Notes: generated from the sequence alone by a model not told the origin. DNA of 55,648 nucleotides from JBIOWF01 sp044868295 (GCA_044868295.1 JBIOWF010000122.1:1-55648), one strand, 5' to 3'. Numbered from the stretch's first letter, positions 30,200-37,924 are shown. Program-made: numbers and translations.

Positions 30200-32071
30200 T
30201 TGAACCTGAGCTTGAGCGACATCGTGCCTCCACTGCGCTGGACCGCCCCCAGCCAGGTAGAGCCGATCGCGAGCGACCCCGGTCTTCCCGACGCGTGGTG
30301 GCAGGCGCTCCCGCTGGACCGCGCCTGCTCGGCGGTGGGCGCCGCCCAGGTCGCGTCGCGGCTCGCCGATCTCACCACCGCCTGCTGGGGGCACCTGGTG
30401 CTCGGCGACATCCTGCCGCTGCTCAGGTTCACCGACCCGGTGGAGAGCCTCCAACTGCCCGGCCCGCGCGAGGCCGTCCACCGGCTGTTCACCGGTGTGA
30501 TCGAGAAGCTGCTGGCGACCGAATCCGCGGCCCCGGTCGAGGAGCCACCGCCGCCCCTGACCCCCACCGCGCGGCCGATGCCCGAGCTCATCGACGACGT
30601 CTTCGCCCGCCTCGACGACCGGCAGCGCGCCATCGCGAGGGACCGGCTCTACTTCGACTCCTCGCACCAGCCCGCCCAGGCCTCGCCGCGGGCCACGCTG
30701 GACGAGCTGGCCCAGCGGTTCTCGGTGACCCGCGAGCGGATCCGGCAGATCGAGCGTGACCTGCGCGACCACGTCGAGGCCTGGCTGGCCGGGCCCGAGG
30801 CGGCCCCGCTGACCGCCCACCTGTCCTGGCTGCGCACGCGGCTCGGCTCCGCCGTACCGGCCGACGACCTGGCCGCCGCGGTGCCGTGGCACCGCACCGA
30901 GCTCGCCACGCTCGCGATCCCGGCCTGGCGCTTCGTCCGCACCCTGCTCACCGGTTACGACCAGGTGGACGGCTGGCTGATCGCGGGGGGCGCGGACGAG
31001 GTGCGGGAGAAGACGCGCCAGCTGTTCACCGACGGCCCGCGGCCCCTCGACGAGGCCGTGTCCCTGACCACGCAGCTCGGGGTCCGGGAGGACGTCGCCG
31101 AGCGCTGGCTCGCCTCGGTGCCGCACCTGCGCGTGCTGGAGGGGCACGTGGTCCCGTGGCCGCGCAGCGTCAACGACAAGGCGGAGGCGGTCCTCGCCGT
31201 CGCCGGAACCCCGCTGTCGCCCGAGGAGATCCAGCAGCGGATCGGCGAGGACTACAGCCTCGTCGGCATCCGCAACCAGCTCACCGCCGACGATCGGTTC
31301 CTGCGCCTCGACCGGAACAAGTACGGCCTGCGCCGCTGGGGCGGTGAGGGATATCTGGGCATCCGCGAGATGATCACGCGAGAGATCGAGCGGGCCGGGG
31401 GTGAGGCGTCGGTCAACACGATCGTGAACAACCTGACCTCCCGCTACGAGGTGAGCGAGAGTTCCGTCCGGGCGTACGCGGGCGGTCCGGGGTTCGAGCG
31501 CACCCAGCGCGGCTGGATCCGGGTCGCCGACCAGGAGCAGGCCGAGCCGTACCAGCCGCGACGTGACGTGTCGATGACGCGCCGCTCCTTCCGCAGCCGG
31601 GACGGCCGCTGGTGGCACCGGGTCGACGTCAACGCCGAGCATCTGCGCGGCTCCGGCTCGCCCCTGCCCACCGGGTTCGCCGCCCACCTCGGGATGGCGC
31701 CCGGCGGCCAGCTGACCGCCTCCACGCCGTCGGGCGAGGTCGTGATCAGCTGGCACAACCAGCCGACGATGGGGTCGATCAGGCCGGTGCTCGCCGACTA
31801 CAACGCGTCCGAAGGCGACCACGTCTTCCTCACCGTGTCCGACGGCGGCGAACTGCTGACCCGGTTCCTCCCGGCGGCGGCGCCCGGGCTGCCCGCGCTC
31901 AACCGGGCCCTGCATCTCATCGGCTACACGGCTCCGGTCGCCTCCGAGGCCGAGGGGCTGCGGCTCGTCGGCGCCCGCATCGGCCTGCCGGAGGGCGCCA
32001 CCCGCGAAGAGGTCCTGAGCCGGGTGCGAGAAAGAGGCGACCGAGACATTCTCGGCTTCCTTGACTCCTGA
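30200..32071 (+). CDS. cassette protein C: sigma-region-4-like and winged-helix DNA-binding protein
   Basis: 623 residues, paralogous to A. The N-terminus MNLSLSDIVPPLRW and LPDAWWQALP..GDILPLL matches A. Residues ~166-190 (TLDELAQRFSVTRERIRQIERDL) are a textbook sigma region 4.2 helix-turn-helix. Residues 325-380 (NDKAEAVLAVAGTPLSPEEIQQRIG..LVGIRNQL..RFLRLDRNKYGL) look like a HARE-HTH winged helix. A second winged module spans 385-440. Residues 450-623 carry the same C-terminal domain as A, ending RVRERGDRDILGFL. No sigma region 2 is present, so it should bind DNA without acting as a sigma factor. TTG 30200 is set by alignment with A; TTG 30182 is possible. Confidence 0.82.
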   Translation: MNLSLSDIVPPLRWTAPSQVEPIASDPGLPDAWWQALPLDRACSAVGAAQVASRLADLTTACWGHLVLGDILPLLRFTDPVESLQLPGPREAVHRLFTGVIEKLLATESAAPVEEPPPPLTPTARPMPELIDDVFARLDDRQRAIARDRLYFDSSHQPAQASPRATLDELAQRFSVTRERIRQIERDLRDHVEAWLAGPEAAPLTAHLSWLRTRLGSAVPADDLAAAVPWHRTELATLAIPAWRFVRTLLTGYDQVDGWLIAGGADEVREKTRQLFTDGPRPLDEAVSLTTQLGVREDVAERWLASVPHLRVLEGHVVPWPRSVNDKAEAVLAVAGTPLSPEEIQQRIGEDYSLVGIRNQLTADDRFLRLDRNKYGLRRWGGEGYLGIREMITREIERAGGEASVNTIVNNLTSRYEVSESSVRAYAGGPGFERTQRGWIRVADQEQAEPYQPRRDVSMTRRSFRSRDGRWWHRVDVNAEHLRGSGSPLPTGFAAHLGMAPGGQLTASTPSGEVVISWHNQPTMGSIRPVLADYNASEGDHVFLTVSDGGELLTRFLPAAAPGLPALNRALHLIGYTAPVASEAEGLRLVGARIGLPEGATREEVLSRVRERGDRDILGFLDS

Positions 32072-32098
32072 TCGGGCAAACGCCGTAAGCCTGCCAAT

Positions 32099-32104
32099 TA
32101 GGCT
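32099..32104 (+). promoter_or_regulatory. -10 box of leaderless promoter for the cysteinyl-tRNA synthetase paralogue
   Basis: TAGGCT, CGACAT, then ATG at 32111: six-base spacing, so the gene is transcribed on its own and not only by read-through from the cassette. Confidence 0.6.
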
Positions 32105-32110
32105 CGACAT

Positions 32111-33493
32111 ATGCTGCGGCTCTATGACACGCGGAACCGGCAGGTGGAACCCATCGCGTCTCCCGGCACGCGCCTGTTGCGGATGTACACGTGCGGGCCG
32201 ACCGTCTGCCGGTACGCGCACGTCGGCAACCTCCGGTCGTACCTGCTGTCCGACCTGATCCGCCGGGTCAACGAGCGGCACGGCGTACGGACGGTCGTCT
32301 GCCAGAACATCACCGACGTGGGCCATCTCGTGGACGACGCCGAGATCGACGCCACCGGCGAGGACAAGATCCTCGCGCAGGCCCGGGCGGAAGGCCGCTC
32401 GGCGCTGGAGATCGCCCGCTTCTACGAGGACGCGTTCCGCCGCCACACGCTGGCGTTGAACATCCACACTCCCGAGCACACGCCGCGGGCCACGGAGACG
32501 ATCGATCTGATGATCGAGCTGATCGCCAAGCTCGTCGAGAAGGGCCACGCGTACGCCGTGCCCGACGGCTCGGTCTTCTTCGCCGCCGAGTCCTTCCCCA
32601 CTTACGGCGAAATTTCCGGCAATCGACTCGACCAGCTGAAGCCGGGAAACCGGGTCGAGGGCGTGAACCTCAGAAAACGCTTCCACGCCGACTGGGCATT
32701 ATGGAAGCACTCGCACCGCGAGATGACCTGGGAGACGCCGTGGGGCCGCGGCTTCCCCGGCTGGCACATCGGGTGCTCGGCGATGTCGCTGAACCTGCTC
32801 GGCGAGCGGGTCGACATCCACACCGGCGGCATCGACCTGCGCTTCCCCCACCACGAGGACGAGCGCGCCCAGTCGAACTCCGCCGTGGGCCACGAGGTCG
32901 TCGCCCACTGGGTGCACGGCGAGCATCTGCTCTTCGACGGCCGCAAGATGGCCAAGTCGACCGGCAACGTCGTCCTGCTGCCCGACGTGGAAGCCGCCGG
33001 TCTAGATCCGCTCGCCGTACGGCTCGCGTTCATGGAGCACCGCTACCGCCAGCAGATGAACCTCACCTGGGACACGCTGCGCGCGGCGGACCGGACGCTG
33101 CGCAGGTGGCGGCGGCGGGTGGCCGAGTGGGCGGAGTCGCCCAGCCGGCCCATCGCCCGCGAGCACGCCGACCGCGTCCAGCGGGCCTTCGACGACGACC
33201 TCGACACGCCGCTGGCGCTGCGGCTGCTTCGCGAGCTCGAACGCGACGAGTCGGTGCCCCCGGGCGCCCGGTTCGAGACGTTCCTCCATTTCGACCACCT
33301 GCTGGGGCTCGACCTGTCGGTGGACATCGGGAAGCCCCCCGTGCTCCCGCCGGGCGCGGCCGAGCTGCTCGAACACCGGGACAGGGCACGGGCGGCGAGC
33401 GACTGGGCCGCCTCCGACAGGCTCAGGGACGAACTGGCCGACCTCGGCGTGAAGGTCTCCGACACCCCAGAAGGTCAGGCTTGGAGCCTCTGA
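32111..33493 (+). CDS. cysteine--tRNA ligase (CysS paralogue)
   Basis: 460 residues, class Ia synthetase. YTCGPTV (first zinc Cys near residue 28) precedes the HIGH variant HVGN, GWHIGCSAMS (second zinc Cys), the cysteine-pocket HTGGIDLRFPHHEDE with His and Glu zinc ligands, and KMAKS in place of KMSKS. A C-terminal DALR/anticodon region (WAASDRLRDELADLGVKVSDTPEGQAW) is present, so this is CysS and not MshC, which lacks it. GPTVCRYAHVGNLRSYLLSDLIRR differs from the common form, and actinomycetes usually carry the housekeeping cysS elsewhere. I read it as a second, divergent enzyme. Leaderless start. Confidence 0.88.
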   Translation: MLRLYDTRNRQVEPIASPGTRLLRMYTCGPTVCRYAHVGNLRSYLLSDLIRRVNERHGVRTVVCQNITDVGHLVDDAEIDATGEDKILAQARAEGRSALEIARFYEDAFRRHTLALNIHTPEHTPRATETIDLMIELIAKLVEKGHAYAVPDGSVFFAAESFPTYGEISGNRLDQLKPGNRVEGVNLRKRFHADWALWKHSHREMTWETPWGRGFPGWHIGCSAMSLNLLGERVDIHTGGIDLRFPHHEDERAQSNSAVGHEVVAHWVHGEHLLFDGRKMAKSTGNVVLLPDVEAAGLDPLAVRLAFMEHRYRQQMNLTWDTLRAADRTLRRWRRRVAEWAESPSRPIAREHADRVQRAFDDDLDTPLALRLLRELERDESVPPGARFETFLHFDHLLGLDLSVDIGKPPVLPPGAAELLEHRDRARAASDWAASDRLRDELADLGVKVSDTPEGQAWSL

Positions 33494-33592
33494 CCGCCCC
33501 TGATCTGCGGTACGGCCCGGCAGCCGAGGCCGGCAGCGTCTCTGGCTGAGGCAAGAGGCTGGGTGCCGAGCCTTCGCGCTACTCCGTGAGCC

Positions 33593-34018
33593 TCACGACC
33601 GTTTCCACCATGGGCCGAGGCGTGGGTAGCCGCCGTCGTCGAGGTCGGCCAGCCGCTCGAACACGTTCCACGAGGCGGGGTTGCCGCAGATCGCGAAGGA
33701 CACCCCGACCGCCGCCACGTAGAAGACGAGCATCGGCAGACCCACACACGCCATGTACTGGGTGGCGTGCCGGGACTCGTGGTCGAGCAGTTTCCCCGAC
33801 AGGTAGCCGTCCTCGTGCTTGGTAAGGATCACGTTGCCGACCGTGAACGCCCCTGCCACGGGAAACGGGATGCGATAGCCGTGGGCGTAGATCAGCCCCT
33901 GCTCGCCCCTGCGTGGCCGCGCCCCGCCGATCAGGGCGATGAACAGCCCGACCGGAGTGGAAAGATTGACGTAGTTGACCACCTGCCGCACCCGGTGCCA
34001 TCGCTGCATAAGCAGCAT
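33593..34018 (-). CDS. small membrane protein with HESRH motif, unknown function
   Basis: About 141 residues from ATG 34018 (or 138 from ATG 34009, MQRWHRVRQ). It has a hydrophobic N-terminal segment (VNLSTPVGLFIALIG), the motif KLLDHESRHATQYM and a second hydrophobic helix (MACVGLPMLVFYVAAVGVSFAI). HESRH next to a membrane segment recalls an HExxH metalloprotease-like motif with the residues rearranged, but a protease activity is not supported. The longer frame to 34207 is out-of-frame reading of an HNH remnant and is rejected. It is convergent with the CysS paralogue. Confidence 0.6.
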   Translation of the reverse strand: MLLMQRWHRVRQVVNYVNLSTPVGLFIALIGGARPRRGEQGLIYAHGYRIPFPVAGAFTVGNVILTKHEDGYLSGKLLDHESRHATQYMACVGLPMLVFYVAAVGVSFAICGNPASWNVFERLADLDDGGYPRLGPWWKRS

Positions 34019-34023
34019 TGTGC

Positions 34024-34207
34024 CTACTGCGGGGTGTGGTGGACATCGCCGGTGCGGGCTGTCCAGATCAGACGACCGGGCCGGGGCTGGATCACTCGGA
34101 CTCCGGGCAGGCTGCCTTTGATCCGGTGGTGCCTGCGGTGCAGCGCCGCGAGGTTCCCGTAGGCGGTCGGCCCGCCCTGATCGTAGGCGCGGGTCTGGAG
34201 AGACCAT
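34024..34207 (-). pseudogene. HNH endonuclease (DUF222-type) C-terminal remnant
   Basis: A leftward frame reads TRAYDQGGPTAYGNLAALHRRHHRIKGSLPGVRVIQPRPG and then RLIWTARTGDVHHTPQ before TAG. This is the C-terminal HNH core (GNLAALHRRHHRIK) plus the tail common in actinobacterial DUF222-HNH proteins. The first histidine of the HNH motif and everything upstream are missing, so the fragment is inactive. Confidence 0.65.
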
Positions 34208-34335
34208 TGGGCGGCCGACCGGGCGGGGCCAACTTCCCTGCTAACTCCCGGTCAACGCCCTGGTTTCGCTCGTTGATCTGTGTGATCGTAGACGTGGCCG
34301 CCGCAATGGCCTCAAATCACCACGAGGGGAACTGC
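34208..34335. other. Upstream region of the secreted protein gene
   Basis: No gene seen. It must hold the rightward promoter of 34336; no convincing -10 could be fixed. GAGGGGA lies 6 nt before the ATG. Confidence 0.4.
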
Positions 34336-34794
34336 ATGAAGCGTTTCATTGCACGCCGTGTGGCACCAGTCGCCCTAGTCGGCACCCTGGTCACTGGCGG
34401 ACTCTTCGTGACGTCGACACCCGCGAATGCGGGTGTCGTTGACGACTGCCTGGGTGCGATCAGAACGTTCATGCGTTTCTTCCGCGCATACGACACGGCA
34501 GCCCACCACTCGCAGGCACCGGATGGCCTGATGTCCCGGAACGATTTGAGGGCCACGGCGGCAGGAAACGCAGACATAGCGGACTTGCCGGCCGACCAGC
34601 GGAATATTGTTGTGTATCAACTGATTCGGAGAGAGGCCATGATTTTCGACCAGACCCCGAATTCTTCCCAAATCTGGAACCGACTTGATGTCGCCGGCCG
34701 CCACGACCGACCGGATGGCCTTGTCTCCATGCGTGACCTCGGGGCCGCCTTCGCGGCTGGCGCGTTTATAGGCGGGGTATGCAACCCCGGGTAA
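34336..34794 (+). CDS. secreted protein with two DGL-S..DL repeats, unknown function
   Basis: 152 residues with a clear Sec signal peptide (MKRFIARRVAPVALVGTLV, cleavage after NANA-like TPANA) and strong Shine-Dalgarno GAGGGGA. The mature part contains APDGLMSRNDLRATA and RPDGLVSMRDLGAAF, two copies of an EF-hand-like or dockerin-like loop (D-G-x-x-S-x-x-D-L). They are about 60 residues apart; calcium binding is inference. Two cysteines (near the mature N-terminus and C-terminus) could pair. Codon use is less GC-biased than the neighbours, and it sits among decayed genes, suggesting a laterally acquired patch. Confidence 0.7.
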   Translation: MKRFIARRVAPVALVGTLVTGGLFVTSTPANAGVVDDCLGAIRTFMRFFRAYDTAAHHSQAPDGLMSRNDLRATAAGNADIADLPADQRNIVVYQLIRREAMIFDQTPNSSQIWNRLDVAGRHDRPDGLVSMRDLGAAFAAGAFIGGVCNPG

Positions 34795-34944
34795 TAGGCG
34801 GGGCATGCCGTGAATGGACCTCTGATTCGGTGGCGAGAAGGATCGGATCACGTTGATAGGCCATGCGATACGGCGATGGCGCGGCAACTTTGGGCGAAGC
34901 TAGCCAGCCCCCCCGGAAACGATGAAAATCCCCCGGCCGACGCC

Positions 34945-35114
34945 GGGGGCGCTGAAGTCGGGAAACCTTACGGCTATGGATGCCGGAAAGGTCGCGGAAC
35001 TGGAGCGTGGCGGGTTCCTGGTTCCCGCCGACGTGGACGAAAAGGCCGTAGCGCGCGATCGTTATGTGCAGAGCAAGGAAAACAGCACGCTTCTGGCCAT
35101 AACCATCGCACATG
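34945..35114 (+). pseudogene. radical SAM/SPASM maturase N-terminal remnant
   Basis: The frame (open from ATG 34922) reads GNLTAMDAGKVAELERGGFLVPADVDEKAVARDRY and STLLAITIA. This is the N-terminal segment that leads into IAPTLxCNFxCxYCYE in radical SAM peptide-maturation enzymes. The match ends exactly before the CxxxCxxC cluster, 20 nt short of the DUF6113 stop codon, so the catalytic domain has been deleted. The 130 nt between the secreted-protein gene and this remnant show nothing else recognisable. Confidence 0.6.
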
Positions 35115-35133
35115 GAGCGGGGAGAGAATTGAT

Positions 35134-35520
35134 CTACGTTCCACCGTGCGTTCGCAGCAGCCACGAGCCGCTGGACCGGGTGGCCATGATCGCGATCGCC
35201 AGCGCCACCAGGCCCCCATAGAGATAGCAGTAGCCCGCCAGGTCGGCGGCGATGGCGAGATCCCCCGCGGGCTGTTTCATGGCCAGCAGGAACGACATGG
35301 CCAGCCAGCCCGCGGCCGGGACGAGTGCCCCCAGCTTGCCGCCGATCAGGCGCCCCATGGCGTACGGCACGGCGAACAGCACCACGAGCCACACCAGCGC
35401 ACTGACAGGCACCTCACCGACGTACCACGCGTGCTCGAACCCGCCGACGACGCCGAGCACGACGCCGAGCATGAAGAGCATGCCGTAGGCCGCACCGGTC
35501 ACCGCCGCTGACGACTCCAT
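35134..35520 (-). CDS. DUF6113 family membrane protein
   Basis: 128 residues with about four hydrophobic helices (YGMLFMLGVVLGVVGGFEHAWYVG, ALVWLVVLFAVPYAMGRLIGG, ALVPAAGWLAMSFLLAMKQPAGDL, YCYLYGGLVALAIAIMAT). This matches actinobacterial DUF6113 proteins, which commonly sit downstream of mshB. ATG 35520 is leaderless: TAATCT (35533-35528) lies seven bases upstream, and its TAA is also the mshB stop codon. The C-terminus abuts the radical-SAM remnant. Function unknown. Confidence 0.82.
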   Translation of the reverse strand: MESSAAVTGAAYGMLFMLGVVLGVVGGFEHAWYVGEVPVSALVWLVVLFAVPYAMGRLIGGKLGALVPAAGWLAMSFLLAMKQPAGDLAIAADLAGYCYLYGGLVALAIAIMATRSSGSWLLRTHGGT

Positions 35521-35527
35521 GGCGCCG

Positions 35528-35533
35528 AGATTA
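35528..35533 (-). promoter_or_regulatory. -10 box embedded in the mshB stop codon
   Basis: TAATCT, seven bases before ATG 35520; the first three bases are the mshB TAA. Confidence 0.5.
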
Positions 35534-36436
35534 GCCGATGCCGGCGAAGAGGTCGTCTTCACGGTTGTACGGCTCCCCGATCCCACCCGCCTCATACGGC
35601 GCGCCGGCACCGGACGGGCCGGGCACCCCCGCGTAGAGGATGAAGTGCTCCACGCCGAGCGCCTCCTGGCCGATGTTGTTCGAGAGCGCGAACCAGGGGG
35701 CGTCCACGGCGATCTGGGTGGCGTGCGCGCGCATCGCCTCCAGCTTCGCCCCCACGTAGGGGCGAGCGTCGATCTCCGTGGTCACCTCCTCGTCGGTGCA
35801 GCCGAACGGCAGGTCGTCGACGGACTCGGTCCAGAACTCGACGTCGGCCTCACGCATCGCCTCGGCCGCCCGCTTCATCACCGACCTGGGCATCGCGGTG
35901 TAGTAGAACTTGGCGATCCGCCACGGCTCCCCGCCCGGATGCGCCGGGTCGGCCGCGAGCTCGTACGCCCGCCACGCCACGCGGTGCGCCTGGATGTGGT
36001 CGGGATGCCCGTAGAAGCCGTTCTCGTCGTACGTGACGAGCACCTGCGGCCGGACCTCGCGGATCACCTTGACCAGCTCGCCCGCGGCCTCGTCCAGGTC
36101 GGCCTGCCAGAAGCAGTTGAGGCGGTCGTTGGACGCCACGCCCATCATGCCCGAGTCGCGCCAGCGGCCGGCGCCGCCGAGGAAACGATGATCTGTGACG
36201 CCCAGCGCCTTGCAGGCGGCGGCGAGCTCGCCGATGCGGTGCTGCCCGAGAGCGTCGTCCCGGTCGGCCGCGAGGTGCGCGAGATCGGGCGGGATGACCT
36301 CGCCCTCCTCACCGAGCGTGCAGGTCACGAGCGTGACCTGGGCACCTTCGGCCGCGTACTTGGCCATGACGGCTCCCGACCCGATCGATTCGTCGTCAGG
36401 GTGGGCGTGCACGAGCAGCAGTCGCCGGTCAGTCAT
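35531..36436 (-). CDS. mshB: mycothiol biosynthesis deacetylase MshB
   Basis: 301 residues, LmbE/PIG-L zinc deacetylase. It removes the acetyl group from GlcNAc-Ins in mycothiol synthesis, the actinobacterial counterpart of glutathione synthesis. Signature motifs are LLVHAHPDDESIGSG (zinc His, Asp, Asp) at residues 7-21, VTYDENGFYGHPDHIQAHR (zinc His and catalytic residues) near 135-153, and FGCTDEEVTTEID. Length and full-length similarity fit MshB rather than Mca. The ATG is seven bases after TACTCT and also has CGGAGG. Other msh genes are not in the window. Confidence 0.94.
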   Translation of the reverse strand: MTDRRLLLVHAHPDDESIGSGAVMAKYAAEGAQVTLVTCTLGEEGEVIPPDLAHLAADRDDALGQHRIGELAAACKALGVTDHRFLGGAGRWRDSGMMGVASNDRLNCFWQADLDEAAGELVKVIREVRPQVLVTYDENGFYGHPDHIQAHRVAWRAYELAADPAHPGGEPWRIAKFYYTAMPRSVMKRAAEAMREADVEFWTESVDDLPFGCTDEEVTTEIDARPYVGAKLEAMRAHATQIAVDAPWFALSNNIGQEALGVEHFILYAGVPGPSGAGAPYEAGGIGEPYNREDDLFAGIG

Positions 36437-36451
36437 GCCTCCGAGAGTAGG

Positions 36452-37924
36452 TCATGCACGTGTGTACAGGGTGAGATGAATCGTCCCGAAAAGTTGCGTT
36501 GGCCCGGCCGTAAAGTCCTGTTTGAGGGCCGCCAGCCGGGGGTCGCCCGCCCAGCGGCCGCCGATCGTGGGCGAGACCAGCCAGATCCGGCCGACGGCGC
36601 GCGCGGCCACGCGGAACTCGGCCGCTGTCCGCGACTCGGCGGTCCCGCGAGCGAAGGTGAGATCTCGCAGGTCACGGTACGCGTCGCCGTACACGGCCAC
36701 GAACAGCCGGAAACGTTGCGGCACGTAGAGCACCGCGTCACCGGGGCGCTCCCGCGCACTGAGAGCGGCGGCGAGGGCCCGCAGGTCGTCCGGCCGGCTG
36801 TCCGGGCGGCGCTGCGACAGCTGGGCCGGGATCGTGAGGACGGCGACCAGCGCGAGCGCCGCCCAGCCGTGCCAGCCGTGCCAGCCGTGCCAGCCGTGCC
36901 AGGCGCGCCGGAGCCGGAGCGCGGCCAGCCCGGCACCGGCGAGCAGCGCGAGCGCCGGCACCGCGAAGAGCACGTAGCGCGGATGGTAGACCGGATAGAC
37001 CTGGGAGATCGCGAAAGAGAGCAGCGGGGTCGCGGCCCACGGCAGCAGCACCCACGCCCGCGCTCCGCCACTCGCCCCGCCCCTCGCGCCGACCACCGCC
37101 AGGACGGCCAGCGCGGCAGCCGCCCAGCCCGCGACCTCCGCGCCGTACTCGGCCAGCTCCTGGACGCCCGGGCGGGCGAGCCAGAAGAGCTGCGCTTCCC
37201 GCTGGCCCGCCGCGATGACGGCGAGCGGCGCGATCCCCGCACCCGCGAGCAGCACGGCTCCCGCCCACTTCACGAATTCACGACGGCGCAGCCCCAGCAC
37301 GGTGACCGCGTGCGCCGGGACCAGCAGCAAGGCATAGAGGTGCAGCCAGCCGAGAAGAATCAGGCAGAGCGCGTAAAGAAGATAGGCGGCCCACCCGTTC
37401 AGCGCCCCGCCGCCGAGACCCCTGACCTTCGACACCCCGCCAGCACGTATGTCCAGGGCGTGGACGAGGGCCAGCGTGGCCAGGACCGCGACCGCGCTGA
37501 CCAGCGCGTAACTCCGCACTTCCTGGCCGTACCTGGAGACGATGGGCAGCACCGCGTAGACGAGGCCGCCGAACATCCCGGCGGCGGGGGTCACGAGCCT
37601 GCGGCCGAGCACCGTGACGCCGTACGCGCAAAGCACCATGGCCAGCACCGACGGCAGGCGAAGGAGCACCTCGCCCGTCCCGAACGCGGCGACGGGCCGC
37701 AGGAGCACGTAGTAGAGGCCGTGGACCGCGTCGATGTCACCGAGCAACCGCCAAAGGTCGCGGATCGGCATGGTCGCGGCCATCACGCTGACGGACTCGT
37801 CCCGCCAGAAGGAAGGAACTCCCACGCCCCACAGCCCGACGACCGCCGAAACGACCACGGGAACCAGCATGAACGCGCGGGTCGCCGTATCACCCGCCTG
37901 CTCTGGTTTCACATCGGTCAGCAC
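36452..37924 (-). CDS. GT-C family glycosyltransferase (ArnT/mannosyltransferase-like membrane protein)
   Basis: 490 residues with about ten hydrophobic helices. The first loop has FWRDESVSV, the acidic motif of GT-C lipid-linked-sugar transferases, followed by RLLGDIDAVHGLYYVLLRPVAAFG and GEVLLRLPSVLAMV. A C-terminal soluble part (SARERPGDAVLYVPQRFRL and RIWLVSPTIGG) lies outside. A run of HGW repeats occurs near residue 350. The donor is probably polyprenyl-phosphate sugar; the acceptor is unknown. GTG 37924 is eight bases after TAGGAT. The divergent S9 peptidase promoter overlaps it. Confidence 0.85.
   Translation of the reverse strand: MLTDVKPEQAGDTATRAFMLVPVVVSAVVGLWGVGVPSFWRDESVSVMAATMPIRDLWRLLGDIDAVHGLYYVLLRPVAAFGTGEVLLRLPSVLAMVLCAYGVTVLGRRLVTPAAGMFGGLVYAVLPIVSRYGQEVRSYALVSAVAVLATLALVHALDIRAGGVSKVRGLGGGALNGWAAYLLYALCLILLGWLHLYALLLVPAHAVTVLGLRRREFVKWAGAVLLAGAGIAPLAVIAAGQREAQLFWLARPGVQELAEYGAEVAGWAAAALAVLAVVGARGGASGGARAWVLLPWAATPLLSFAISQVYPVYHPRYVLFAVPALALLAGAGLAALRLRRAWHGWHGWHGWHGWAALALVAVLTIPAQLSQRRPDSRPDDLRALAAALSARERPGDAVLYVPQRFRLFVAVYGDAYRDLRDLTFARGTAESRTAAEFRVAARAVGRIWLVSPTIGGRWAGDPRLAALKQDFTAGPTQLFGTIHLTLYTRA
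36862..36903. repeat. 9-bp tandem repeat inside the glycosyltransferase gene
   Basis: CCAGCCGTG recurs in direct tandem, with nearly five copies, encoding repeated His-Gly-Trp on the other strand. In-frame unit length means copy-number changes would not break the gene. Confidence 0.8.

Noticed and set aside
30155..32686. 843-codon leftward frame
   Set aside because: Antisense to protein C and the CysS paralogue, both of which carry clear family motifs.
33593..34018. HESRH motif as a zinc metalloprotease site
   Set aside because: HExxH is the required pattern; here the second His falls at the right distance (HESRH), but no third ligand or family context was found, so I leave the protein unassigned.
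34018..34794. 258-codon rightward frame as one secreted protein
   Set aside because: The first 106 codons run antisense to the HNH remnant; the signal peptide and ribosome site place the start at 34336.
36862..36903. Short tandem repeat considered as a CRISPR array
   Set aside because: Unit is 9 bp, without spacers and inside a coding frame.
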